A DNA stretch of 64,000 nucleotides, taken from assembly GCF_009711055.1 (NCBI RefSeq), contig NZ_WMJY01000002.1:62001-126000 (forward strand). Direction: 5' to 3'. Position 1 is the first letter of the stretch, and each line of letters begins with the position of its first letter. The stretch is from Myroides pelagicus (GTDB lineage Bacteria > Bacteroidota > Bacteroidia > Flavobacteriales > Flavobacteriaceae). This document shows positions 53,224-60,567 of this stretch, piece by piece. A program made the position numbers and the translations under genes. The notes below the pieces were generated by a model. It was not told where the DNA came from, did no database searches, and worked only from the letters and a program-made list of their open reading frames with translations.

Positions 53224-55278
53224 ATGAAAAAAGTATATATATATGCAGCCTCTTTAGCTATTGCTTTTACAGCTATGCAGGGGTATGCTCAAGATAGAAA
53301 GCAACCAATACCTGGTCCAGCACCAACTATTAATGTAAGTGAACCAACAAGTTTTGTGTTGAAAAATGGCTTGAAGGTTATGGTTGTGAAAAATTCAAAA
53401 CTACCTCAAGTCTCTTATATGTTGACTATTGATAACCCTATTGTTTTTGAAGGTGAGAAAGCAGGGATGTCTAGTTTGGTTTCTGGACTGATGGGGACTG
53501 AAACTAAAACTAAAAAGAAAGATGTTTACAATGAAGAGATTGACTTTTTAGGTGCATCTATTCGCTTTCATGCTGGTGGAGCATATGGTTCAGGATTGTC
53601 AAAGTACAATACTGAAATCTTAAGTTTATTAGCTGATGGTGCTTTAAATTCTGTGTTTACGCAAGAGGAGTTTGACAAAGTTAAAACACAAACATTAGAG
53701 TCGCTTAAAGTAAACGAGAAGAGTGTAACAGCTGTTGCAAGACGTGTTGAAAATGCATTGCTTTATGGTAAGAACACTGCGGCTGGTGAATTTGAAACAG
53801 TTGAGTCAATTGAGAAAATTACACTTAAAGACGTAAATGATTACTACGCTAAATACTTTACACCAACTAATGCTTATTTAGTTATCGTAGGAGATGTTGA
53901 TGTGAAAGAAACAGAGAAGTTAGTTAAGAAATATTTTAATGCTTGGAAGGGTTCAAATGCTTCATTTGCACCAGTGAGCGTAAAAGGTAACGTAAATTCG
54001 ATGGAAATCGATTTTGTTAATATGCCAAATGCTGTTCAATCGGAAATTGCTCTAGTTAATGAAGTGGATTTAAAAATGAACGACAAGGATTACTTTGCGG
54101 CTTTAATGGCTAATCAAATTTTAGGAGGTGGAGGAGAAGGACGTCTATTTCTTAATTTGAGAGAAGCTCACGGTTGGACATACGGTGCGTATTCTGCGTT
54201 AACGACTAGCCGTAAGTATCCTGGGAAATTTAAAGCGACTGCTTCTGTTAGAAATGCTGTGACGGATAGTGCTGTGACTGAGTTTGTCAAAGAGATCGAC
54301 TTAATGAGAAATACTTTGGTAAAAGCGGAAGAGCTTAAAATGGCGAAAGCTAAGTATGTTGGTAATTTTGTGATGAGCATACAAAAACCAGAAACAGTGG
54401 CGCGTTTTGCTTTGAATAAACAGTTACATAAATTGCCTAATGATTTTTATGAATCATATATTAAGAATATTAATGCTGTAACGGCTGAAGATGTTCAACG
54501 CGTAGCTAAAAAGTATTTCTTAAAGGATAATATGCGTGTTGTCATTGTAGGAAAAGGTAGTGAAGTAGGTAAGCAAATTGAGCAATTAGGATTGCCTATT
54601 AATTACTTTAACACATTTGCGGATCCAATTGAAAAGCCTGTATTTGAAAAATCGGTTCCTGAAGGAGTTACTGTTCAGTCTGTATTAAATAAGTATATTG
54701 ACGCTATCGGTGGTGAAGCAAAACTTAAAGGGATTAAGTCTGTTGAAGTTACTAGTAGCGCTACAGTACAAGGAATGACATTAGAGTCTGTAACTAAGGT
54801 AAAAGATGGTTACCTTTCTTTAGAACAAAAAATGATGGGAAGTGTTGTTTCTAAGCAAATTGTTACTCCTACAGAGGCATTTGTTATGGCTCAAGGGCAA
54901 AAGATAGCGATGGAAGGTGATGTTCTAGCAGAGGCTAAAGAAAGTGCTTTCATTTTTCCTGAATTGAATTGGGTAAAAGATTTGTCTTCTTTTTCTATAC
55001 AAGGCATAGAGACTATTGATGGAAAGGATGCAGTAGGTATCAAGAAAGGTAATTCGGTACACTATTATGCTGTTGATTCTGGATTAAAATTGGCAACTAA
55101 AGTTACTAGAGAACAAATGGGACAAGTAATGGTACAGGCAACAACATATCAAGACTATAAAACAGTAGATGGAGTTAAATTTTCATTCAAACAGTTAATT
55201 AATGTTGGTGTAGAGTTTGAAAACGTTGTTAACGATATAGTTATAAATAAAGCATTTACAGACTCAGATTTTCAATAA
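53224..55278 (+). CDS. M16 family protein, non-catalytic partner with C-terminal extension
   Basis: With the ATG at 53224 the protein has 684 residues and a signal peptide (cleavage near GYAQ). It has the M16 fold (FVLKNGLKVMVVKNSKLPQ at the start) but no HxxEH: the region reads EKAGMSSLVSGLMGTET, so it is catalytically dead. It keeps the Arg/Tyr region REAHGWTYGAYS typical of the partner subunit. From about residue 450 there is an extra domain of about 230 residues (SVLNKYIDAIGGEAKLKGI onward), like the LolA/DUF4292-type beta fold of some Bacteroidota outer-membrane proteins. A TTG at 53215 is a less likely start. A terminator follows. Confidence 0.93.
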   Translation: MKKVYIYAASLAIAFTAMQGYAQDRKQPIPGPAPTINVSEPTSFVLKNGLKVMVVKNSKLPQVSYMLTIDNPIVFEGEKAGMSSLVSGLMGTETKTKKKDVYNEEIDFLGASIRFHAGGAYGSGLSKYNTEILSLLADGALNSVFTQEEFDKVKTQTLESLKVNEKSVTAVARRVENALLYGKNTAAGEFETVESIEKITLKDVNDYYAKYFTPTNAYLVIVGDVDVKETEKLVKKYFNAWKGSNASFAPVSVKGNVNSMEIDFVNMPNAVQSEIALVNEVDLKMNDKDYFAALMANQILGGGGEGRLFLNLREAHGWTYGAYSALTTSRKYPGKFKATASVRNAVTDSAVTEFVKEIDLMRNTLVKAEELKMAKAKYVGNFVMSIQKPETVARFALNKQLHKLPNDFYESYIKNINAVTAEDVQRVAKKYFLKDNMRVVIVGKGSEVGKQIEQLGLPINYFNTFADPIEKPVFEKSVPEGVTVQSVLNKYIDAIGGEAKLKGIKSVEVTSSATVQGMTLESVTKVKDGYLSLEQKMMGSVVSKQIVTPTEAFVMAQGQKIAMEGDVLAEAKESAFIFPELNWVKDLSSFSIQGIETIDGKDAVGIKKGNSVHYYAVDSGLKLATKVTREQMGQVMVQATTYQDYKTVDGVKFSFKQLINVGVEFENVVNDIVINKAFTDSDFQ

Positions 55279-55302
55279 TTGATTTTTGATACGTCTAGCA
55301 CG

Positions 55303-55331
55303 AAAAAGCAACTAGAAATAGTTGCTTTTTT
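55303..55331 (+). terminator. Terminator after the M16 operon
   Basis: AAAAAGCAACT pairs with AGTTGCTTTTT around AGAAAT, followed by T. Confidence 0.92.
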
Positions 55332-55367
55332 CTTACCTTTGAACTTATAATTTTCAAATAACATACT

Positions 55368-55745
55368 ATGAACTTTTCAAGATTAGCAATCGTATTTTTG
55401 GCTGCAGGAGCTGTATTCGTTAGTTGTAACGATAAAAAATCTCCTGCGGAGACTGTAACTGAAGCGACAAAAGAAGTTGCTAAACAAGAGGTAGCAGGAG
55501 TTGTGGAGAAAACAACTTTTCAAATTGAAGGAATGACATGCGCTATTGGTTGTGCTAAGTTAATTGAAGGAAAACTAGCTGGTCTAGATGGTGTGAAAGT
55601 TGCAACTGTAGATTTTGAAACAAAAACAGCTACAGTAGAGTTTGATGATAATAAGCAAAATGTTGAATCGCTTATTAAAACAGTGGAGAAAATAGCAAAT
55701 GGAATATACACAGTGGATACATCTAGTATAGCAAGTGTAAAATAG
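55368..55745 (+). CDS. Heavy-metal-associated domain lipoprotein
   Basis: This 125-residue protein has a lipoprotein signal (lipobox Cys20 in FVSC), a Lys/Glu-rich linker (21-48) and an HMA-type ferredoxin-like domain (49-118): TFQIEGMTC at the start, VKVATVDFETKTATVEFD in the middle. The metal site is C58-A-I-G-C62, a CxxxC, instead of the usual CxxC of CopZ and Atx1. It is probably a periplasmic metal-binding lipoprotein, for copper or a related ion by family. No transporter is adjacent. Confidence 0.92.
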   Translation: MNFSRLAIVFLAAGAVFVSCNDKKSPAETVTEATKEVAKQEVAGVVEKTTFQIEGMTCAIGCAKLIEGKLAGLDGVKVATVDFETKTATVEFDDNKQNVESLIKTVEKIANGIYTVDTSSIASVK

Positions 55746-55773
55746 GTAAAACAGTTGTTTTATGACAAGTTCG

Positions 55774-55806
55774 AGACTGCTTCTTAGTAATAAGGAGCAG
55801 TCTTTT
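55774..55806 (+). terminator. Terminator after the HMA lipoprotein
   Basis: GACTGCT..CTTA pairs with TAAG..AGCAGTC around GTAA, followed by TTTTT. Confidence 0.9.
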
Positions 55807-55825
55807 TGCTTTTATATTTGTCGTA

Positions 55826-55940
55826 TTTGTTGCCAAGAATGCAGATTTCTTCCACTATACCTGCAGTATGCATTGGAAAACGGTAGCTATTGGCAACAAA
55901 GGGTCAAGAAAACTGCACGTATTCTGCAGGCAGTGTAGTA
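55826..55940 (+). repeat. Dispersed intergenic element, copy C (diverged)
   Basis: It begins TTTGTTGCCAAG, as do copies A and B. Arm a TTTGTTGCCAA (55826-55836) pairs perfectly with TTGGCAACAAA (55890-55900). Arm b around CCTGCAG (55860-55866) pairs with CTGCAGG (55924-55930), again interleaved. It keeps GGTCAAGAA and ACTGCACGTAT, but in shifted positions. The rest of the gene-free stretch to 56105 shows nothing else. Confidence 0.8.
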
Positions 55941-56105
55941 AACGAATCCCAAACTTCATTCGTGAGCAGAGGAGATTAAGTTAGGGTCGATAAATGCATT
56001 TAAGAGCACTTTGACTTAAAAATAGCTAGGGTATTTCGTTTTGAGAAAAAGAGAAGTATTACTTGTTAAAATTGAGTCTTTTGGCTATTTATCTACTGTA
56101 TGTAC

Positions 56106-56705
56106 CTAATTGATTGATTTAGTAAGTGACGATTGGTTTTTCCATTGAAGGGTTTCAATCATTACTCTCATATCTTCAGCTATATACTCTTTTGCTGGAT
56201 AGATAGAATCGTAATTAGGCGTAACATAAAAGTATAACGATGCTGTCATAAAGTTATGGATACTATCAGTCGCATAAAATTGCACGTTAGTGGCGGCATC
56301 TCCTTGGAGGGTATAATACATTCCATACACTTTATGTGTGGGGTTTAAATAGGGCTGCTCTACGATATCATCAGCTTTGATAAAGTGTTCGTAAGTTAAC
56401 TTTTGAGCATCTTTAAGCAGATTGTCTAAATTGTTGTTTACAACTTTATAGTTTAGATATACCGTAGCTTTCATCTCAGGATAGTGAATTTCAACCGAAT
56501 TCGCTTTAACTTCTTTGATAGTTGTATTCTTGTTCTTTTCAAAAGTAAAGTTAGAATTTTTGTTTTCAAATAGGGTGTACTCCTGATTTGGATATTCTAA
56601 GGCTAAAAAGGCAGTAGGCTTAGGAAGACTATCGCGTTTGCATGAAAAAAATAATCCACTAATGAAGAGTAAAGACAATATGGTTAGACCTTTAAATTGA
56701 GGCAT
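56106..56705 (-). CDS. gldD: Gliding-motility lipoprotein GldD
   Basis: This 199-residue lipoprotein (lipobox Cys22 in LFFSC) has GldD features: RDSLPKPTAFLALEYP at the mature start, then Cys-free beta-rich sequence with NPTHKVYGMYYTLQGDAATNVQFYATDS near 120 and PNYDSIYPAKEYIAEDMRVMIETL near the end. GldD is required for gliding and type 9 secretion in Flavobacterium johnsoniae. It follows ssb by 20 nt. The hemolysin-like gldE that sits between ssb and gldD in F. johnsoniae is absent here. Confidence 0.93.
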   Translation of the reverse strand: MPQFKGLTILSLLFISGLFFSCKRDSLPKPTAFLALEYPNQEYTLFENKNSNFTFEKNKNTTIKEVKANSVEIHYPEMKATVYLNYKVVNNNLDNLLKDAQKLTYEHFIKADDIVEQPYLNPTHKVYGMYYTLQGDAATNVQFYATDSIHNFMTASLYFYVTPNYDSIYPAKEYIAEDMRVMIETLQWKNQSSLTKSIN

Positions 56706-56725
56706 GTGTTTGTTGATTTATTGAG

Positions 56726-57175
56726 TTAAAACGGAACGTTGTCATTATTGTTTTCTTTTGGAATGACGAAATTGTCAACGGCAGTTTGTTTTTGTTGAGC
56801 AATGTTATCTTGTGGTTGATTAGCGTTATTGCTAGTTTTTTTTACATCAAGAAATGTAAAGTCAGTAGCAGTAATTTCTACGATAGATCTGTTGCTACCA
56901 TCTTCGGCTACCCATTGACGAGTGCGAATTTTTCCTTCGATATAGATGCGGTCTCCTTTAGAAAGGTATTTCTCACACAGTTCAGCCATTTTGTTTTTCA
57001 CTACGATATTGTGCCATTCGGTTGAAGTGATGCGTTCATTCGTTGTCTTATTGGTATAAACTTCATTCGTTGCTAAAGAAAAACGACCAATACAATTTCC
57101 GCTTTCAAAATAGTGCATTTTCACATTGTCGCCTAGATGGCCGATTAAGATTACTTTGTTTAATGTACCGCTCAT
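56726..57175 (-). CDS. ssb: Single-stranded DNA-binding protein
   Basis: This 149-residue protein has an OB-fold (about 1-105): TLNKVILIGHLGDN at the start, the TEWHNIVVKNKMAELCEKYLSKGD core, and the YIEGKIRTRQW strand. A disordered Asn/Gln linker follows, and the tip ends Asn-Asp-Asn-Val-Pro-Phe, which binds partner proteins. It coats ssDNA in replication and repair. It lies 17 nt after mutY in the same transcript. Confidence 0.97.
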   Translation of the reverse strand: MSGTLNKVILIGHLGDNVKMHYFESGNCIGRFSLATNEVYTNKTTNERITSTEWHNIVVKNKMAELCEKYLSKGDRIYIEGKIRTRQWVAEDGSNRSIVEITATDFTFLDVKKTSNNANQPQDNIAQQKQTAVDNFVIPKENNNDNVPF

Positions 57176-57192
57176 GATGGAAATATTTAAGG

Positions 57193-58239
57193 TTAAAACG
57201 CTAGTGAGTTGATAAAATTATGTATAACAATTGGAAAAGCAAAGGTATTAATTTGTTGCCAATGTATTTTTTCGTGCTCTTTTTTTGCTGGTAGGGATAG
57301 ACAGTCAACAAGCCAAAAATTAATGTGTAATTTTTGGTGAGAGAGTTGGTGTATGATGGTTTCTTCGTTTAATTGTTTGATTTGGTTATAACTGATTTCT
57401 GGATATATTGTGTCAACTGTTGTTTGAATATTTATTTCTTTTTTGTCGAAATGATCGATTACAGGAAATTGATACAATTTTTGCCAAATGTCTTTTTCTT
57501 GCCGTTTTATTAGATAGGTGTTTTTTTCTTTATCTAAGAAAACGAGGAAATTAAGAAAGCGGCTTTTAACTTTCGTTTTCGTTAATTTTACAGGCAGTTG
57601 TTCAATTTTATTGGTTTGATAAGCTACACAGTTTACGATAAAAGGACAGGTATCACATAGTGGTTTTTTTGGAGTGCATTGGATCGCTCCAAAGTCCATA
57701 ATCGCTTGATTGAATAATGCGGGTGTCTCTTGAGAAATTAATTCAGCGGCTTTTAACTGAAACTCTTTTTTAGTAGGTCCTTTTGAAATATCAGAGGTGA
57801 TACCATATATTCGTGCGATTACTCGAAATACGTTACCATCTACTACGGGTACTATTTCACCAAAGGCAATAGAAGCAATCGCTGCAGCGGTGTATTCGCC
57901 AATCCCTTTTAGCTTAAGTAATTCTTTATAGTTGTTTGGAAACTGCCCGTTAAGTTCGTAAGCAACAGTCTTGGCAGTATGGTGAAGATTTCTTGCTCGG
58001 CTGTAATACCCTAAGCCTTGCCACAATTTTAATACGTCATCTTCTTCTGCATTAGCTAAATCAAAAACGGTTGGGTAATGCGTTAAAAAGGCTTGAAAAT
58101 AAGGTAATCCTTGGGCAACTCGTGTTTGTTGAAGTATAATTTCTGATAACCAAATTGCATATGGATCAGTTGTTTCTCGCCATGGTAAAGTTCGTTTATT
58201 TTCTAAATACCAAGTAATGAGTTTATTATAAAATATCAT
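57193..58239 (-). CDS. mutY: A/G-specific adenine glycosylase MutY
   Basis: With the start at 58239 the protein has 348 residues. Catalytic Glu33 lies in SEIILQQTR, the helix-hairpin-helix in LKGIGEYTAAAIAS, and catalytic Asp134 in VVDGNV. The [4Fe-4S] cluster is C188-x6-C195-x2-C198-x5-C204, and a C-terminal NUDIX-like domain (about 225-345) recognises 8-oxoG. It removes A opposite 8-oxoguanine. The in-frame ATG at 58260 would include a TTTG-type promoter box, so the shorter start is preferred. It is divergent from the HU gene. Confidence 0.96.
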   Translation of the reverse strand: MIFYNKLITWYLENKRTLPWRETTDPYAIWLSEIILQQTRVAQGLPYFQAFLTHYPTVFDLANAEEDDVLKLWQGLGYYSRARNLHHTAKTVAYELNGQFPNNYKELLKLKGIGEYTAAAIASIAFGEIVPVVDGNVFRVIARIYGITSDISKGPTKKEFQLKAAELISQETPALFNQAIMDFGAIQCTPKKPLCDTCPFIVNCVAYQTNKIEQLPVKLTKTKVKSRFLNFLVFLDKEKNTYLIKRQEKDIWQKLYQFPVIDHFDKKEINIQTTVDTIYPEISYNQIKQLNEETIIHQLSHQKLHINFWLVDCLSLPAKKEHEKIHWQQINTFAFPIVIHNFINSLAF

Positions 58240-58323
58240 TGTCAAAAGTCTTGAATGCAAACTTAAAACTTTATATAATTAAATTTTAATCGATTAAGGT
58301 TGAATTATTGGATTTTAAATTAA

Positions 58324-58331
58324 TATATTTG
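58324..58331 (+). promoter_or_regulatory. Promoter of the HU gene (TTG-N21-TATATTTG)
   Basis: TATATTTG at 58324-58331 with TTG at 58300-58302, 21 nt upstream. The leader is about 40 nt to the ATG at 58378. Confidence 0.7.
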
Positions 58332-58377
58332 CACACTCTAAAAATTCGGACAACAACAAAATAATTTATATCTAAAA

Positions 58378-58674
58378 ATGACGAAAGCAGACATTGTAGC
58401 TAAAATTTCTGAGAAATTAGGGCTTGAAAAAGGGGACGTACAGGCAACAGTTGAATCTTTTATGGATGAAGTAAAAGCGTCGTTAGAGTCAGGTGAAAAC
58501 GTGTATCTAAGAGGTTTTGGTAGTTTTATCATAAAGACAAGAGCTGAGAAAACAGGAAGAAATATTTCAAAAAATACTACAATTAGAATTCCTGCTCATA
58601 ATATTCCTGCATTTAAACCAGCAAAGGTTTTTGTAGAAGGAGTGAAGTCAAACACAGAAGTTAAAGTAAAATAA
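58378..58674 (+). CDS. HU-family DNA-binding protein
   Basis: This 98-residue protein shows the HU/IHF fold: TKADIVAKISEKLGL at the start, VYLRGFGSFIIKTRAEKTGRN with the beta-arm base near 45, and IRIPAHNIPAFKPAK with the proline tip near 68. It bends and compacts DNA. It is followed 27 nt later by the COX24-like mini-gene. Strong expression is likely given the consensus promoter. Confidence 0.96.
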   Translation: MTKADIVAKISEKLGLEKGDVQATVESFMDEVKASLESGENVYLRGFGSFIIKTRAEKTGRNISKNTTIRIPAHNIPAFKPAKVFVEGVKSNTEVKVK

Positions 58675-58701
58675 TTTATTAATCTCTAAATTACACACAT
58701 T

Positions 58702-58794
58702 ATGCCAAGTGGTAAAAAAAGAAAAAGACATAAGGTAGCGACTCACAAACGTAAAAAAAGAGCGAGAGCTAACCGTCACAAGAAGAAAAAGTAG
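58702..58794 (+). CDS. AURKAIP1/COX24-domain mini-protein (ribosome-associated)
   Basis: This gene encodes only 30 residues, starting MPSGKKRKRHKVATHKRKKR and ending in a Lys-rich tail. Sixteen or more residues are Lys or Arg. The GKKRKRHKxxTHKRKK core is the signature of the AURKAIP1/COX24 domain, found in mitochondrial mS38 and in small ribosome-associated proteins of Bacteroidota. It probably binds rRNA in the small subunit. It lies in the HU-rng interval, and its stop codon is inside a terminator stem. Confidence 0.85.
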   Translation: MPSGKKRKRHKVATHKRKKRARANRHKKKK

Positions 58795-58811
58795 TTTAAA
58801 ACTACTTTTTT
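58788..58811 (+). terminator. Terminator overlapping the mini-gene stop
   Basis: AAAGTAGTTT pairs with AAACTACTTT and is followed by TTT. The 5' arm includes the last Lys codon and the stop TAG at 58792. Confidence 0.85.
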
Positions 58812-58833
58812 CTTTTACAGAAAGAAAAAGAAA

Positions 58834-58864
58834 AAAGACTTATCTCTTCGAGAGATAGGTCTTT
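58834..58864 (-). terminator. Strong hairpin with T run on the minus strand
   Basis: AAAGAC.TATCTCT pairs with AGAGATA.GTCTTT around TCG. On the minus strand it is followed by TTTTTTC, but no minus-strand gene ends nearby. On the plus strand it is in the rng leader and may be a processing or attenuation hairpin. Confidence 0.6.
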
Positions 58865-58962
58865 CAGGTTATATACCTTTTATTGTTGTTTAATCCATCT
58901 ATACAAACTCATTTTTGTAGAAATAACTTATTAATGGATGAGTATGGATATAAATGTACAGT

Positions 58963-60519
58963 ATGAATAAAGAGCTAATTATTAGGTCGAATTCTGATAC
59001 AGTAGATTTTGCCTTATTAAAAGATGGAAAACTTATAGAATTACACAGAGAACGTGAACAAACAGAAGACAAGGGTTTTCAAGTAGGTGATATTTTCATT
59101 GCCAAAATTCGTAAACCAGTTGCAGGATTAAATGCCGCTTTCGTTCATGTAGGGTTCGAGAAAGATGCTTTTTTGCATTACCACGATTTAGGTCCTAACC
59201 TTAAAACTCTGTTGAAATTTAGTAAACTTGTAAGCGGAGGTAAGTTAAAAGATTTTTCTTTAAAGAATATTCCTTTTGAAGAGGAGATAAGTAAAGATGG
59301 TGTAATCACCGATGTACTTAGTGCAAATCAATCATTACTGGTTCAGATTGTAAAAGAACCTATATCTACAAAAGGACCGCGTATTAGTTCAGAATTGTCA
59401 ATTGCTGGACGTTATGTAGTTTTAGTTCCGTTCTCTAATCGAGTGTCAATCTCTCAAAAGATAGACTCAAAGGAAGAGAAAGAACGTTTAAAGAAAATGG
59501 TACAAACAATCAAGCCTAAGGGGTTTGGTGTTATTGTGCGTACTGTAGCAGAAGGTATGTCTGTTAGTGATATCGAGAAGGATTTAGAAAACTTGATGGA
59601 AAAATGGAATACCATGTGTAGAAAGTTAACAACTGCTCATCATCCTTCTAAAGTATTGGGAGAAGTAAATAAAGCTTCTTCGATCTTGAGAGATGTATTT
59701 AATGATACTTTTACAGGTATTATTACAGATGATGAGGACATGTATTACCACACGAAGGATTATTTGCAGGAGATAGCTCCTTCGAAGGTTTCTATTGTAA
59801 AGCATTATCAGTCGAGAGAAGTTCCAATTTTTGAAAAATATAGTATTGAGCGTCAGATAAAAACGTCTTTTGGTAAGACGGTTTCGATGAGCAAAGGTGC
59901 TTATTTAATAATCGAACACACGGAAGCTCTTCACGTAATTGATGTGAACAGTGGAAACAGGTCAAACAAAGCTCAGTCTCAAGAGGACACTGCTCTAGAA
60001 GTAAATTTAATCGCTGCGGCTGAAATAGCTAGGCAATTGCGATTAAGAGATATGGGAGGAATTATTGTTGTCGATTTTATTGATATGGGTAATCCAGAGA
60101 ATAGAAAAACACTATATGATTTCTTGAAAGAGGAAATGAGTGATGATAAGGCCAAACACAAAATCTTGCCGCCAAGTAAATTTGGATTGATCCAAATTAC
60201 AAGGCAAAGGGTTAGACCTGAAGTAAATATCGAAACGAGAGAGGAAGACCCTAATGAACATGGGGAGATAGAAGCTCCTATTCTTGTAATAGATAAGATT
60301 AAGGCTGACTTGGAAAGTATTATAGCAAAAGATAATTCGACGAAGATTATCTTGAATATGCATCCATTTGTGGCTGCTTATTTAAAAAATGGGTTTCCAT
60401 CAATCCGTATGAAGTGGTGGTTGGAGACTAAAAAGTGGATAAAGATTGTTCCACGTGATGCTTACACGTATTTAGAGTACCATTTCTTTGATAACAATGG
60501 AAATGATTTATCAGAATAA
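58963..60519 (+). CDS. rng: Ribonuclease E/G family protein
   Basis: This 518-residue protein (start at 58963; an ATG three codons earlier is possible) begins NKELIIRSNSDTVDFALLKDGKLIELHRE and has an S1-like domain (about 35-125, split by an insertion). It has the catalytic Asp residues in LHVIDVNSGNRS and GGIIVVDFIDM and the KILPPSKFGLIQITRQRVRP segment. It lacks the long disordered RNase E tail, so it is RNase G-like. It cleaves single-stranded RNA in rRNA maturation and mRNA decay. It is monocistronic, with a terminator following. Confidence 0.96.
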   Translation: MNKELIIRSNSDTVDFALLKDGKLIELHREREQTEDKGFQVGDIFIAKIRKPVAGLNAAFVHVGFEKDAFLHYHDLGPNLKTLLKFSKLVSGGKLKDFSLKNIPFEEEISKDGVITDVLSANQSLLVQIVKEPISTKGPRISSELSIAGRYVVLVPFSNRVSISQKIDSKEEKERLKKMVQTIKPKGFGVIVRTVAEGMSVSDIEKDLENLMEKWNTMCRKLTTAHHPSKVLGEVNKASSILRDVFNDTFTGIITDDEDMYYHTKDYLQEIAPSKVSIVKHYQSREVPIFEKYSIERQIKTSFGKTVSMSKGAYLIIEHTEALHVIDVNSGNRSNKAQSQEDTALEVNLIAAAEIARQLRLRDMGGIIVVDFIDMGNPENRKTLYDFLKEEMSDDKAKHKILPPSKFGLIQITRQRVRPEVNIETREEDPNEHGEIEAPILVIDKIKADLESIIAKDNSTKIILNMHPFVAAYLKNGFPSIRMKWWLETKKWIKIVPRDAYTYLEYHFFDNNGNDLSE

Positions 60520-60520
60520 A

Positions 60521-60554
60521 AAAAGACCTGCTAGTTGAGATTAGCAGGTCTTTT
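60521..60554. terminator. Bidirectional terminator between rng and pbpC
   Basis: AAAAGACCTGCTA pairs with TAGCAGGTCTTTT around GTTGAGAT. The stops at 60519 and 60568 converge on it. Confidence 0.95.
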
Positions 60555-60567
60555 ATATTTAACACGT

